Assembly (NCBI RefSeq): GCF_958298935.1
Contig: NC_084936.1
Coordinates: 255,501-319,500 of the forward strand
DNA length: 64,000 nucleotides
Origin: Phragmites australis
Lineage: Eukaryota > Streptophyta > Magnoliopsida > Poales > Poaceae
Direction: 5' to 3'
Part shown: positions 23,130 through 34,268 of the stretch, in pieces
How the letters are laid out: each line of letters begins with the position of its first letter
How positions within the stretch are numbered: the first letter of the stretch is position 1
Translations under genes and position numbers: made by a program
The notes under the pieces: model-generated
What the model saw: the letters and a program-made list of their open reading frames with translations, nothing else
What the model was told of the DNA's origin: nothing
The model's database searches: none

Positions 23130-23617
23130 TCCCCGCCGCCGCCCGCGCCCGCGCCAGTCGTCCCCGCCCCCGCGCCCGCGCCGCCCCCGCGCCCGCGACT
23201 GCCCGCGCCCGCGCCGGCCGCTCCCGCCCGCGCCCGCCCGCCCGCGGCCGCGCCCACCTGCGCCCGCCCGCGGCCGCGCCCGCCCGCGCCCGCGCCGGCC
23301 GCGCCCGCCTGCCGCCGCGCCCGCCCGCGCCCTCCCGCGCCCTCCCGCGCCCGCCCGCGCCCGCGCCCGCCCGCGCCCGCGCCCGCGCCAGCCGCCCCCG
23401 GTCCAGCGCCGCCCGCGCCAGCGCCGCCCGCGCCAGCGCCGCCGGAGCAGGAGGAGAAAGAGAGGAGGAGGAGGAAGAAGGAGGAAGGAGGAAGAAGGAG
23501 GAGGAGGAGGAGGAGGAGGAGAAAGAGAGGAGGAGGAGGAGAGGAGGAAGAAGGAGGAAGAGAAGGAGGAGGAGGAAGAAGGAGGAAGGAGGAAGAAGAA
23601 GGAGGAGGAGGAGGAGG
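23130..23617. repeat. GC-only block followed by a 169-base pure purine tract
   Basis: About 23130-23445 is almost entirely C/G in CCCGCGCC-like units; 23449-23617 has only A and G (GGA/AGG units) on the plus strand. It lies between the palindrome and the transposase leader. It could encode Pro-Ala then Glu/Arg-rich sequence, but no start or family supports a protein. Confidence 0.85.
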
Positions 23618-24140
23618 CGCCCCGGCCACCGTTGCCACGTCCCCGACGCCTTGTCCACCGGCGCCCTGACCCCTTCACCACCGCTGCCCTACGACGCCCA
23701 CTAGGTATGCCATCCGTCGTCGTCGTCGTAGTATTACTAGCAGTTGCAGTATTTGTAGTGATGGTATTACTTGTGCATGTCGGCCATCGTGCCGTTCATA
23801 TATATGTGCATGTCGGCCATCGTGCCGTTGGTTTTCTTGCAGGTTTTGGAAACCTCACCGTGCAGGGGAGGTGCTGCCGAAATTTTGTATTGACAGTTTT
23901 ATGTTTCTTTTTTTGCAGAGGAGCCAGTCGGAGCGGCGCCTCGCCACTGCACCGACCCGCCACGGCCCCGCTAGCCTGACTCCACCGCCACCCTAGGTAT
24001 AACCCCTCTTTCCGTATCATGGTCGTAGATCACGTAACCCAGTTAGGCGTCTCCCGTTCGAAAGAGATACGGTTGGAAATATGCAGATACTTCCATATCT
24101 AAATCCGTATCTGTTTCGAATTGTCCACGTTTTTTGGACA

Positions 24141-24341
24141 GCCCGCGGATGCGTAGGTGGGGTTAGTTTCCATGGTCTGCTCCGATCCGAGACAGAGTTT
24201 CGGCATCATCTCCCTGTTGTTCTCCGGATACACACTCTCCCTAGCAGGACGTGTATTTGGAGAACAGCGGGGAGGTGCTGCCGAAATTCTGTCTCGAATA
24301 GGAGTAGAGCATGGAAACTAACCTCATCTACGGATCCTCGC
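24141..24341. repeat. inverted repeat (about 90-base arms) in the transposase leader
   Basis: Left arm about 24141-24231 (containing gttagtttccatg and gagacagagtttcgg) and right arm about 24247-24341 (ccgaaattctgtctcg and catggaaactaac) are inverted copies with a 15-base loop. It ends about 95 bases before the transposase ATG, and putative leader introns (donors after 23704 and 23995) lie upstream. Confidence 0.82.
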
Positions 24342-24435
24342 GTGGGATTAGGACCTATCCTCACCTATTAGATAGTAGGAACGTCGTGTAGATGCAATTG
24401 ATGTTTATATTACTCGCCGCTATATATGTTAGAGG

Positions 24436-27400
24436 ATGGAGGACCGTGAGTGGATGTACACGGGCCGCGCAAGTCAGGGTCAGGTCACCAATGAATGGAT
24501 CGACAAGACCGATGCTTTCTTGGAACGGGCATTTGGCGTGGCTGCTAAAGGAGCGAGTAAAATTTGCTGTCCCTGCAGCAGATGTGCAAACAGGAAAAGA
24601 CAAACGAAGAAGGTCATGGGGGAACATCTTTGGAAGAATGGATTTACGGCGGACTATACCCGGTGGGTCTACCATGGTGAAGCCGATCGTATGAGAGAGG
24701 AGGTGGTGAGACCACGCGTCGAGGATTATGATGCTGATGCCGGGGTAGCAAACATGTTAAAAGACTATCACGAGGCACAGTTCGCTGAAGGATGTACGGA
24801 GGAGGAGCCAGAGGCAACCGCAAAGGCGTTCTACGATATGTTTGCCGCGGCACAAAAACCCCTTCACAGTCAGACAAAGGTTTCTCAACTGGATGCCATT
24901 GGACGCATAATGGCTTTAAAGTCCCAGTATAGCCTGAGTCGAGACGCCTTCGATGGTATGTTGACAGTTATTGGCAGCCTGCTTCCGGAGGGTCACCTTC
25001 TGCCAAAGAGCATGCACGAGTCACAGAAACTCCTTCGTGCACTTAAGATGCCGTATGAGCAGATACATGCTTGCCCGAAGGGGTGCGTCCTATTTAGGAA
25101 AGAATACGTGGAAGCAAAGTACTGTCCAAAGTGTAAATCATCTAGGTTCCTGGAGGTAGATTCTGGTGATGGCCAGAAGAGGCAGCTTGACATTCCCGTG
25201 ACAATCCTACGGCACCTTCCGTTCATACCGAGGATCCAACGGCTATACATGACCGAGGAATCCGCGAAACAGATGACATGGCACAAAAATGGCAAACGAT
25301 ACAATCCTGACAGGATGGTACATGCATCCGATGGTGAAGCATGGACCCACTTTGATGGCATTCATCATGAGAAAGCTAAAGAGGCTCGTAATGTACGTGT
25401 TGCGTTGGCAACAGATGGGTTCAATCCTTATGGAATGATGGCTGCCCCATACACATGTTGGCCCGTGTTCGTTATCCCCCTCAATCTCCCCCCCCGGCAT
25501 ATGCTTTCAATGACAGAACGTATTCTTGTCGTTGATAATTCCTGGACACCCGGGGAATAATATGGGTGTGTTCATGGAGCCAGTGATTGATGAATTGGTC
25601 CGTGCTTGGGAGGAAGGGGTATGGACATATGACCGAGCTACAAAGAAAAACTTCAAAATGCATGTTTGATACCACTACTCCATGCATGACTTCCTGGCGT
25701 ATGGGATATTCTGCGCCTGGTGTGTTCACGGGAAGTTCCCATGCCCAGTATGCAAGGAAGGTCTGAGGTTCATTTGGTTGCAGAAGGGTGGCAAGTATTC
25801 ATCGTTCGACAAACATCGGCAATTCCTCCCTCTTGACCATGCATTCAGACGAGACATCAAGAACTTTACGAAAGGTGTCGTAGTGACAGACCCTGCACCA
25901 CCGATAATGACTGGTGCCACGGTTCGTGAACAGATAGATGGTCTCGAGGTCAATCCAGAAGGTGGTTTTGTGGGATATGGTGAGCAACATATGTGGACTC
26001 ATAAGTCGGGCTTGACTCGGCTCCCCTATTTTGATGACCTTCTCCTTCCACACAACATTGATGTAATGCACACTGAAAAGAATGTTGCCGAGGCACTTTG
26101 GGCAACAATCATGGACATTCCTGACAAGTCAAAGGACAACGTTAAGGCTAGAGTGGATCTAGCAACGATATGCGATAGACCAAACCAACATATGAAGCCT
26201 CCTAGTCGCGGCAAGACATGGAGAAGGCCTAAGGCCGATTTTGTCTTGAGCAAGCCCCAAAGGAGGGAAGTACTAGAATGGATCCAGACGTTAATGTTCC
26301 CTGATGGGTATGCAGCTAATCTGAGGAGGGGAGTGAACTTATCTACTATGCGAGTCTTAGGGATGAAGAGTCATGACTACCACATATGGATTGAGCGGCT
26401 TCTTCCGGCGATGGTTCGAGGCTATGTCCCTGAGCATGTCTGGCTAGTGCTGGCAGAGTTGAGCTATTTCTTTCGCCAGCTTTGTGCCAAGGAGTTATCT
26501 CGGACCGTGATTGCTGACTTGGAAAGAATGGCACCTGTGTTGCTCTGTAAGTTGGAGAAGATCTTTCCACCCGGCTTCTTCAATCCGATGCAGCATTTGA
26601 TTTTGCACCTCCCGTACGAGGCACGAATGGGGGACAAGTGGTGCTCACGCGAGTGGGAGGAGACGCATAACTTGTGCCGGGAGCGGCGTTTGATGATGCC
26701 AGGTGTAGCACACCATCAAGGCAGCCGCAACCTCAGCGGATACGCACAAACATGGGTACACGAATTCATTTATTTATTCTAACGCTCAATTCTGCATGAT
26801 TTCTAATCATCTTGCTGTTTTTCTCGCAGTCGACGTCACATGGTGGCCAGCCTTGCTCCATCTTCAAGGCATTTGCTATGGCCCACAAGGGCAAGGCGAC
26901 GTCCGACGTCGACTACAACCCGGAGGACGGGCCCGAGGCGTACAGCAATGCGACTGTCCACAACCGCCTTAGTGAGTACACATCGATGGCAAGGGAGGTC
27001 CATAGGCCAGAGTACGATCCGAGCACCGAGGACCTTGATGGAGAAGTCGTCATGAGGGTGGGAGGAGGCAAGAAGCATGGGCGATACTGGATTGGCGACG
27101 GCGCAATCGACTCGGCCGCTACTCCCAGTCTCTCCCAGATTCGAGCAAGCAGCACGAGCACGAGCCCGGCCATACGACCTCGGAAGGACACTTCACACCA
27201 CCGGGTGGAGGCACTCGAGGTTATTCCTGGTTTATTCGTCGTTCATTGGTTTTTTCATACCTTTCCTTTGCATTATTGTAACATTAGGGTGAATATATTG
27301 TAGGCCCAGCTGGAACAAGAGAGGAGGATACAGGAGCAAATGCAGGCGACGATGGAGGCCGAGCAGCGGAGGATGGTGGAGATTCTTCAGTACATGCAAA

Positions 27401-27682
27401 GTATTGGCGCCGCTACGGGTGTGGCTCCGCCACCTTCGCTATTCGCTCCACCTCCACCTCCACCTCCACCTCCTCACTATTCTACTCCTGTGAGTATAAA
27501 TGTTTTAGTTTGTATGTTCATGCTTACGGTCAAACCTAGTGGAGTATGAAAGTTTTATTCATGTATGGTATATATTTATCTTGTCTCACACATGCAATCT
27601 CTTCTCCTTTGTGCAGAATCAATCGGCGGCATCGAACGATCCTCATGCTTCAGCGAATCATTCACCAAATCAGTTTCATTGA
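24436..27682 (+). pseudogene. CACTA transposase, TNP2-type fused to a Ptta/En/Spm-type C-terminus, decayed
   Basis: The first exon starts MEDREWMYTGRASQGQ, with a transposase-associated Cys/His region (CPCSRCANRKRQTKK). A TNP2-type domain follows (YEQIHACPKGCVLFRKEY, YCPKCKSSRF, NPYGMM, YTCWPVFVIPLNLPP). The frame breaks at a C8 run (25488-25495) holding one C too many. In the second frame, TGA codons follow soon after and near 25667; homology then resumes from HDFLAYGIFCAWCVHGKFPC to HLILHLPYEARMG. That piece runs straight into a TNPA/transposase_24-like segment (WCSREWEETHNLC, VGGGKKHGRYWIGDG). Further exons at 26830-27219, 27304-27489 (coiled EQERRIQEQ region and poly-Pro) and 27617-27682 have good splice sites. 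Not a functional transposase. The fusion may be an internal deletion between two originally separate genes. Confidence 0.88.
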
Positions 27683-27939
27683 CCATCTTGGTGATGATAC
27701 TTGTGGTTGTTAATGGTACTTCTATTTGCAATTATGGTTGTAGATGATGGAACACTTGGATTACTTGTGAACTTATTTGTGATATATTGTGAGACATGTG
27801 ATGTTTGTGATATATATGTGGTGTTGGTGATATATATGTGCTGTTGATGATATATATGTGATGTTGGTGATGTTTGTTATATATATATCTGTTTGTTTGG
27901 ATGGGATGTCAAAAACAAATAAAAAAGGCTGTTGTCAGT

Positions 27940-28305
27940 CACTTTGCCGAGTGCAATGGCCATTACACTCGGCAAATTGACAACATGCTTTGCCGAGAGC
28001 CACGGTCCAGGCACTCGGCAAAGATGGCCTGTTTGCCGAGTGTCCTCTAGGTGGCACTCGGCACAGACGCCACCTTTGCCGAGTGTTTGATTCACTGGCG
28101 CTCGGCAAAGAGGAAGCCTTTGCCGAGTGTCAGATTAGCACTCGGCAAAGCCTTTGCCGAGTGCCCGATAAAATGCACTCGGCAAAGAGGTCTTTGCCGA
28201 CAAATTTTTTACCGAGCGCCCTTTGCCGAGTGTAGCACTCGGCAAAGCCTTTGCCGAGTGTATATCGTCCTTTGCCGAGTGCCTGAGGCACTCGGCAAAG
28301 AAGCT
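27940..28305. repeat. right subterminal CACTCGGCAAA array of the CACTA element
   Basis: About 15 copies of the CACTCGGCAAAG/CTTTGCCGAGTG motif in both orientations, mirroring the left array and ending at the right terminal repeat. Confidence 0.88.
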
Positions 28306-28322
28306 GTCTCCGGTAGTGATAC

Positions 28323-28426
<104 letters not shown>

Positions 28427-28438
28427 ACACCTATTCTA

Positions 28439-28790
28439 TACTCCTAGGAGTATGTACTCCCACATGCAATATACCATCTAAACAAACACTTTATACTCTT
28501 TTATCATTTTTAGTATACTCTAATACTAATTCTAAGATACTCCAATATGAGTTGTATGAAAAAAAATTCAATGTTAGCGTTTCATTTTTGCTATATACTC
28601 TTTTTTATACATAAAAGAAATATATACGCAAATTAAGATAAAAATCATGGAATTTCATAAAAATTTTCGTGGGATTTGTATTGTAGTATCTTATAATTAC
28701 TAATGAAGTATATTTAAAGTGATAAAGAAATATAACACACGTGTAAAAGTGGTATATGAGAGATGGGAGTACATACACCCATGAGTACAT
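28439..28790. mobile_element. probable MITE between (TA)n tracts
   Basis: Imperfect inverted ends (ggagtatgtactccca at left; tgggagtacatacaccca at right) bound about 350 bp of non-coding AT-rich DNA, with TA repeats on either side. A TA target site is likely; the family is not assigned. Confidence 0.5.
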
Positions 28791-28800
28791 ACTAGTTTTC

Positions 28801-28851
28801 ATATATATATATATATATATGGCATGCATGCATGCATGCATGCATGCATGC
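28801..28851. repeat. (TA)n and (GCAT)n microsatellites
   Basis: A short TA run is followed by seven GCAT units. Confidence 0.9.
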
Positions 28852-28972
28852 TCAGTATGTACAACTCGACCAGATCATGCACAATGAAGGAACGAATTAA
28901 TCCAACTTAATTATTCTAAGACGATTCAAATAATAGCAGAATATATACAACCTAGCTAATGCATACTACGTA

Positions 28973-29225
28973 CTCCCTCCGATTACAAATGTAGGTCGTT
29001 TTAGACTTGTGCACAAAGATTAAGAAAGTAGATCAAATGACATTGTTGCCCTTCATTTATTCTGCATTGAAAAAGATAACTTATTCATTTGTGAGAGTGA
29101 TAGCATTTATTAAACAAGGGTAAGACGGGAACAAAAGAGAAAAAAATACATAAAAATTTGAGAATGACTTATATTTAGAGAATAGTTAAGGAGGCTAAAA
29201 CGATCTACATTTACAACCGGAGGGA

Positions 29226-29226
<1 letters not shown>
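28973..29226. mobile_element. Stowaway-type MITE, 254 bp
   Basis: Ends are CTCCCTCCGATTACAAATGT and its imperfect inverse (ACATTTACAACCGGAGGGAG), with TA on both sides (28971-28972 and 29227-29228). These are the terminal motif and target duplication of grass Stowaway (Tc1/mariner) MITEs. Confidence 0.92.

Positions 29227-29275
<49 letters not shown>
29227..29275. repeat. (TA)n microsatellite
   Basis: TA dinucleotide run directly after the Stowaway element. Confidence 0.92.
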
Positions 29276-29278
<3 letters not shown>

Positions 29279-29521
29279 CAAACTTAATTAACAATTAGGT
29301 GGGCACTCACCAATAGATCGATTCAGGACACAGGAGATCTATAGCAGAGCAGGTAAGGAATACGTAGTATGGCTATATATGGCCTTTGCTCTTGATGATC
29401 GAGGTACGTACGTATACATCAGAAGGACCGTCGATCAATGCCAACCAGTGAGCTAGGTAAGTTGTATATGGGAGCTTTGCAATTGGTCACCTATTTATAG
29501 ATGGACCGCGCATTCCGTAAG

Positions 29522-29740
29522 AAATCAACAAAAATGTGACACGGCATTAGTGACGGCTGCTCATTACGCGTCACTAATGTCCTATTAGTGATGGGTCTTA
29601 TGAGGACGCACCACTAATAACAACTCCGGGTCAGACCCATCACTAATGACAGATCATTAGTGACAGGTGAGAAAATCACCCGTCATTAATGATAACAGTG
29701 ACAGGTCACTTGACAAGTAGTCATTAGTATGATCAGAGCT
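29522..29740. mobile_element. left remnant of a GTGACGGGTC-family CACTA element
   Basis: Dense copies of attagtgacgg/cgtcactaat. The order of words (acggctgctcattacgcgtcactaatgtcc) matches the left end of the element at 43211. The terminal CACTA itself is not preserved. The matching right remnant lies at about 34269-34508, beyond the Helitron. Confidence 0.6.
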
Positions 29741-29759
29741 GCTCAGGAACCAGCACTCC

Positions 29760-30919
29760 AACATCCTGGGCTAGCCTTTGGGCCGGCTCTTTGGGCTAGC
29801 CTTGCCCTGTATCCGGCCCCTGGCCCATGGCCTGTCCGGGCGAGATAAAATGGCGGTGGCTAAGGTTTCCCGAACCATTACCCTAGCCGCCCCTCATTCA
29901 TTGTCTCTCCTCTTTTTCTCTCTTTCTCGTGGTGCTTGGAGAAGATGGCCGCAATGGCATGGTCTGAAGGCGGTCACCACTCATCGGCGTGCCTCGCCGG
30001 GGAGGAGGGAGCTTGGGGGTGTCGGCCACATGCGACGTGGGGCCAGCCATCGCGTGTGAGGGAAGCCATGGTTTGGGTCAACGCACACCTAGATCCGGCC
30101 GATTTGGGGGTCATTCTATCACTGGCTACCTCGATGTCGACACAGAGGAGGAAGAAGGCATCGGGGCTGCAATGGAGGAGCTCGGTGGCGGCCTCCTCGT
30201 ATGCCCGCTTGAGCCCTTACACCCACCCGAGCACTGCGCTGGGGGCTCATGTCGGCTACCGCCGCAGTAGCAGAGGAGGCAGTGCAAACTCTGCACGGAG
30301 TCGAGCACCGCGAAGGCGATGAGGAGGTGTGTGCACGGGGTGGGGCCGTCGCCGACGAGGAAGGAGATGCGGGCGTTGGTAGCAACTTGTGCGGCACGGA
30401 GTGGCGGTGTGCGATGGAGGCGCATGGGGCCTTGCGGCGGCCCCCGCGTGGAAGTGCTCATGAACAAGGGAGTCTCCCCGTCTAGTGGCGGGCCCCCTAG
30501 ATCGGGTCTGGGAGGTTCGCCGCTGAGCTCGCTATGTGTCCCCGACCTTCTGGTAGCCAGAGGTGAAGGTGACGGAAGCCTCGCCAGCCCTCCGCATGTG
30601 AAGAAGGCCGGCGGATCTTGCTAGATCCATCGATCTATAGTGTGGATCTCAGCGGATCTAGGTCAGATCCATTGACATCTCATGTTCTGTGGCGCCGGCC
30701 TTCATGCCGTGCGCACGTGTGTGTCGTTGGCTCTGGCGGCGACGGTGTGGGTGAGGGCCTGGACAACGGAGCGCGGCTCGGGGAGACTAGAAGGAGCATG
30801 ATGTTGGGGAAGGCGGACCGTGGGATCGAACACCGCTGAAGACAACGTAGAAGCATCCAGACTAGAGCAGTTTTTTTTTTACCAATACGAGAACGCACCC
30901 ACGTTTAGATTGTAAGAGA
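29760..30919. other. GC-rich non-coding-looking stretch
   Basis: Several open frames over 90 codons exist on both strands, but all are arginine/glycine/proline-rich and overlap one another, with no recognisable domain. They look like composition effects, not genes. The stretch is probably interior of the surrounding transposon. Confidence 0.4.
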
Positions 30920-31279
30920 CTAGTTAAATGCCCGCGCATTGCAACGGGAGCCAAAAAAATTCACGGGATAATAAGTTGAAGCATTTACCAATCCAATTGT
31001 GTGGAGATTATGTGAGAAATCATCCTACAATGAGAGAATGTTCCATATTGAACACGTCTTTGTGTGCATATAACGAAAACATAATGTTCAAGCAACCTTA
31101 ACAAAGAACAATAAAATCTTGCATATTGAACATGATGCTTCAAAGGAAGAAATAAAATTATTGCTCGGTAGTGTCCAATCAAAACCAAATCACTAAACAG
31201 TTCACATAATAAAGTATAGATGACCGGAAAGAAACACTAAATTGACCAACCTTTTAACTCTGCAGGTGTGCTTTGTTGC

Positions 31280-32096
31280 TCAATCAAACGCCAGCTGAGA
31301 TTTCCGCAACATCGCGAGTTCTGCGCAAGAAACACAGAGCTGTAAGTTAGCTCCAAGCAGTTCCCATGACCTATCATGTTCTAGTAAAGATATCATGGAG
31401 CACAGATGGCTGAAACAAAGCTTCTCATTTGCAGTTACTTATGGGAAAAATAATGATCACCGGTTTGAAATCTCTAACCTCCAAGTGTATCACACATACA
31501 CCAAAAAAAAAGAAGAGAAAAAACTTATCACACATATGGTTCATTTGACAAAGTCCAATCAAGAAGGCAAAATGAGGACTTGTAATTCCAGCCAAACTGA
31601 AATGCAAAATTGTGAACTTTTGATTGAACCAAATTCTTTTCTCAAAACCAGAACAGACAACACCAAGCTAAACCCATACTAGAATGGAAAACAATTGAAC
31701 AGATTAGTTCATCATGGGCCAATTAACTGCACAACATTACAAGTCCAAGCACACCATGTTGTGCCTAGAACTATATGGCATTGAACATAATCTGGGTTCT
31801 ATACTTCTATCATGTGTAGTAAGCACTGAGGGTAATTAAAATTGAATATAGAACAGGAAACCCTTTTAAAAAATGTTAACATACCACTGAGGTGGGCTTC
31901 TCGTTTCTAAAATCTGTACAAGTTTTGAGCAACTTCCTTGGGTTTCTTGTTAGCCATTTTCCCTTGCATTGCAGCAAGAGATACAGAGCCAATAGTTGTT
32001 CCAGTTTCAGTATCTGTGGGTTTTTTTCCTACCCTTGTGATGCACCACAACTGTCCATCCATCTTCTGCTGCGCGTGCCTCCCTTTCTTCCCTCTC
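31280..32096 (-). pseudogene. RRP7 (ribosomal RNA-processing protein 7) C-terminal fragment
   Basis: Exon 31885-32096 reads EREEREARAAEDGWTVVVHH, then KGRKK, and after a one-base frame shift TETGTTIGSVSLAAMQGKMA and KKPKEVAQNLYRF, where TAG replaces the next Gln, followed by KREAHLS. Exon 31280-31320 continues ELAMLRKSQLAFD and stops. The wording matches the C-terminal domain of plant RRP7, a nucleolar factor for small-subunit rRNA processing. Splice borders remain. Captured inside the Helitron and broken by at least one frameshift and one stop. Confidence 0.78.
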
Positions 32097-33163
32097 CTGA
32101 AATAATAGACACTGCATCATTAATAATAGCGATCATAATCCCGGTCAGATTGAGAACTTGTTGACTCTTGCATTTTTTAAATTTGAACAGTGATATAGAT
32201 GCTCACTAATGTTTTAAGATTACCTGTGCTACAAACACTTCTATGATGAGTGCTATTCTAGAATTGCTGATCTATGTGAACTGTCACCCATGAACCTTGT
32301 TGAATCTTCTGAAAGCTACTGTTGTTGTGTTTTTTGACCCCTAATTCCCTTCCATAAGTACTTGGAAATACCGATGCATTTAAGGGTTGTTGTGGAGACA
32401 TAGAAGTACAGAACTCTCGCAAGCCCTACATGCTTTATGAAAAGAAACCATTTATCCTAAAAAAGCGAAAGCCATTTTAAACCCTATAGGATATATATCA
32501 TCCAAACAACACAAATTAGTTAAGGCTGTAGTTCAGTGTTGAATTGGGATTGACAAAGTATCTTCCTTCCATGCATTGAATAATCCAGTGATTGAACAAT
32601 CCACCGGAATCAAGACAACAATTATGTGCATAGAGTCCCCTTCACCAATTTGTCACTCACTTTTATTGGTTCTGAAAGTGAGTGATTACAACATTCACAA
32701 GAACCCAGTGCAACAAGGAGCATGTCAAAACCCACGTTCCATACCTTCAAACCATGGAACTTAACTTTACTATCTAACCCTAAAGTAGCCGCAACCTTTT
32801 CGTTCTAGAAAGAGAAATAGCAACAACCTTTGCAATCACAAAAAATATTTAGCTCCTCCTATGCATACCCTATTTGTCACTAATTATCACAGAGGTAAGG
32901 AACATCCGGTTTGTTAGCATAAATCTTGTCAAATCAGTCATCCCAGTGGGATTACACCTCACATCTGGGTTGAGATTGCAATAGAAGCTACACCTTGCAC
33001 TTACAGAAAAGCTACAATAATTTGATCTACATCCGTAGGCACAGAACTCACAAATTGACTTATCAGCCTCTGAGATTAATTACTATACAACTGTAAGAAC
33101 TAATAAATCCCATAAAAAATAACCTAATCTAACTGGGGCGTGAGGATTAATCGATCTATTCAC

Positions 33164-33250
33164 CTCGTTGAGCTTGTTGAGCGAGGCCAAAGCGGTGGCC
33201 TGGCTCTGTTCCCTGGACTTCCCGAACACCCTGCCGAACATGCCCGACAT
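33164..33250 (-). pseudogene. VPS32/SNF7 (ESCRT-III) first-exon fragment
   Basis: The exon reads MSGMFGRVFGKSREQSQATA, then LASLNKLNE, directly followed by a GTGAAT donor at the position where plant SNF7/VPS32 genes split before TLEMLEKKE. No later exons are present in the Helitron. Intact SNF7 polymerises on endosomal membranes; this 29-codon piece cannot do so alone. Confidence 0.85.
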
Positions 33251-33389
33251 GGCCGTTGGTCGCCTATTGCCTCCCACCGGATCGCCGCCCCACGATCGAA
33301 CCGAATCTGCGAGAAGAAAGAAAGAATTGCGCAATACGATCGAACTGGATCCTGGCCTTGGCGCGGGGCAGCGTGTATTGCGCGATGTC

Positions 33390-34096
33390 AACGCGACATC
33401 GCCCGTCCGGTGGACGTACGGGTCGAGCTCGATCTCCAGCGCAGGCTCGTTCCCGCTGCCATCGCCGTCGTACAGGCAGAGCACAACACCACTGGCGCCC
33501 TTGCTATACACCGCGAAGTTGGCGGCTCCATCAAAGGACAGGGACAGGCCGAGCGGCGCGGGGTGGCCCCACCTGACGCCGGCCGGCACGCGGAAGCTCG
33601 TCCCGCGGTGCGTCTATATCTCCTCACCCGCCGTGTCGGCCAGCAGGAACGAGACGTGGAACGGCGTGCGGGCCCTGTTGTAGGACAGCTCTGCAGCGAG
33701 TGCGCCTCCCGCGGCGGGGGCCAGCGGGACGACCTCGCCAACGGAGCCCGCGGCACGGAGCACCAGACCACCCTCCCGCCCGCGGGTCGGGACCTCGACG
33801 GCGTACCGCCCACCGTCGCCCTCCTTCCCTGTGACGGTCACGACCACCACGCCGTCGTCGTCGGTCTGGAAGCGGTAGCGGCAAGAACGCGCCGCACGGG
33901 GGGCAAGGGGGCCGCGTCGCGCTGGCGGGCGGTGGGGTGGGAGGCTGCGCCAGGAGGCGGGCGGCGGGTCGGCGGCGCGGGGAGGGAAGAGGCCATTGGG
34001 GGTGGGAAAGCTGGGCTCGGCGGCGGGAAAGATAGAGAGGGGCGAGAGGGAGAAAGGGGAGGGCCGGATCGAGCGGCGGGGCGTGCGGACGAGCAA
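33390..34096 (-). pseudogene. isoamylase-type starch debranching enzyme (ISA2-like), N-terminal fragment
   Basis: Minus-strand reading gives CRYRFQTDDDGVVVVTVTG, YAVEVPTRGREGGLVLRAAG and PFHVSFLLADTAGEEI, then a TAG, then in the same frame THRGTSFRVPAGVRWGHPAP, LGLSLSFDGAANFAVYSKGA and EIELDPYVHRTGDV. This is the N-terminal CBM48-type region of a plant ISA2-like protein, which is non-catalytic and works with ISA1 in amylopectin trimming. The homology ends abruptly after RTGDV and the catalytic barrel is absent. It is one of the Helitron's captured pieces. ISA2 rather than another isoamylase is my reading. Confidence 0.75.
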
Positions 34097-34268
34097 AGGA
34101 ATGGCAGAGGAATCTTACGGAGGCAGAGGAATATTTTGGCAGGTCATACATGCATTACTGCTTTTTTAAGTAGGAGAGATTAGTATATGATTGGTGTTCA
34201 TATCTTAGCTTATTAAGTAAAGGAGGAAAAATATGGGCTATTTCCTCTCTTTTTTGGGTTCTCAAGTG

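Larger units (their letters stand above)
21555..28318 (+). mobile_element. CACTA (En/Spm) DNA transposon, 6.76 kb
   Basis: The left end reads CACTACCGGAGACGGCTTCT and the right end is its near-perfect inverse (AAGAAGCTGTCTCCGGTAGTG). Both are flanked by the same 3 bases, ATA at 21552-21554 and 28319-28321: a classic CACTA target duplication. Both ends carry arrays of the 12-base word CACTCGGCAAAG or its complement. Inside are a long palindrome, a GC-rich/purine-rich block, a leader hairpin and a decayed transposase gene on the plus strand. The intact ends and target duplication show a clean insertion. The broken transposase means it could now move only with help from a related element. Confidence 0.95.
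30920..34179 (-). mobile_element. 3.26-kb Helitron carrying fragments of three host genes
   Basis: On the minus strand it begins TCTCTCCTACTTAAAAAAGC directly after A, and ends CTAG directly before T with the hairpin-like CCCGTTGCAATGCGCGGGC just inside. These ends resemble those of the 17183-17570 element. It encodes no RepHel, so it is non-autonomous. In element order it carries an isoamylase-type fragment, the first coding exon of VPS32/SNF7 and two RRP7 exons, all in the same (minus) orientation, as is usual for captures in maize-type Helitrons. Confidence 0.85.

Noticed and set aside
23031..23681. Open frames over 200 codons on both strands
   Set aside because: They are translations of the CCCGCG and GGA repeat block (Pro-Ala or Gly-Arg and Glu/Arg runs), not proteins.
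21555..28318. CRISPR-like array from the regularly repeated CACTCGGCAAA words
   Set aside because: Repeats alternate in orientation, spacing is irregular and they lie at transposon ends in a plant genome.
29778..30839. Several long overlapping open frames in GC-rich DNA
   Set aside because: They occur in many frames on both strands, are Arg/Gly/Pro-rich and carry no domain; explained by base composition.
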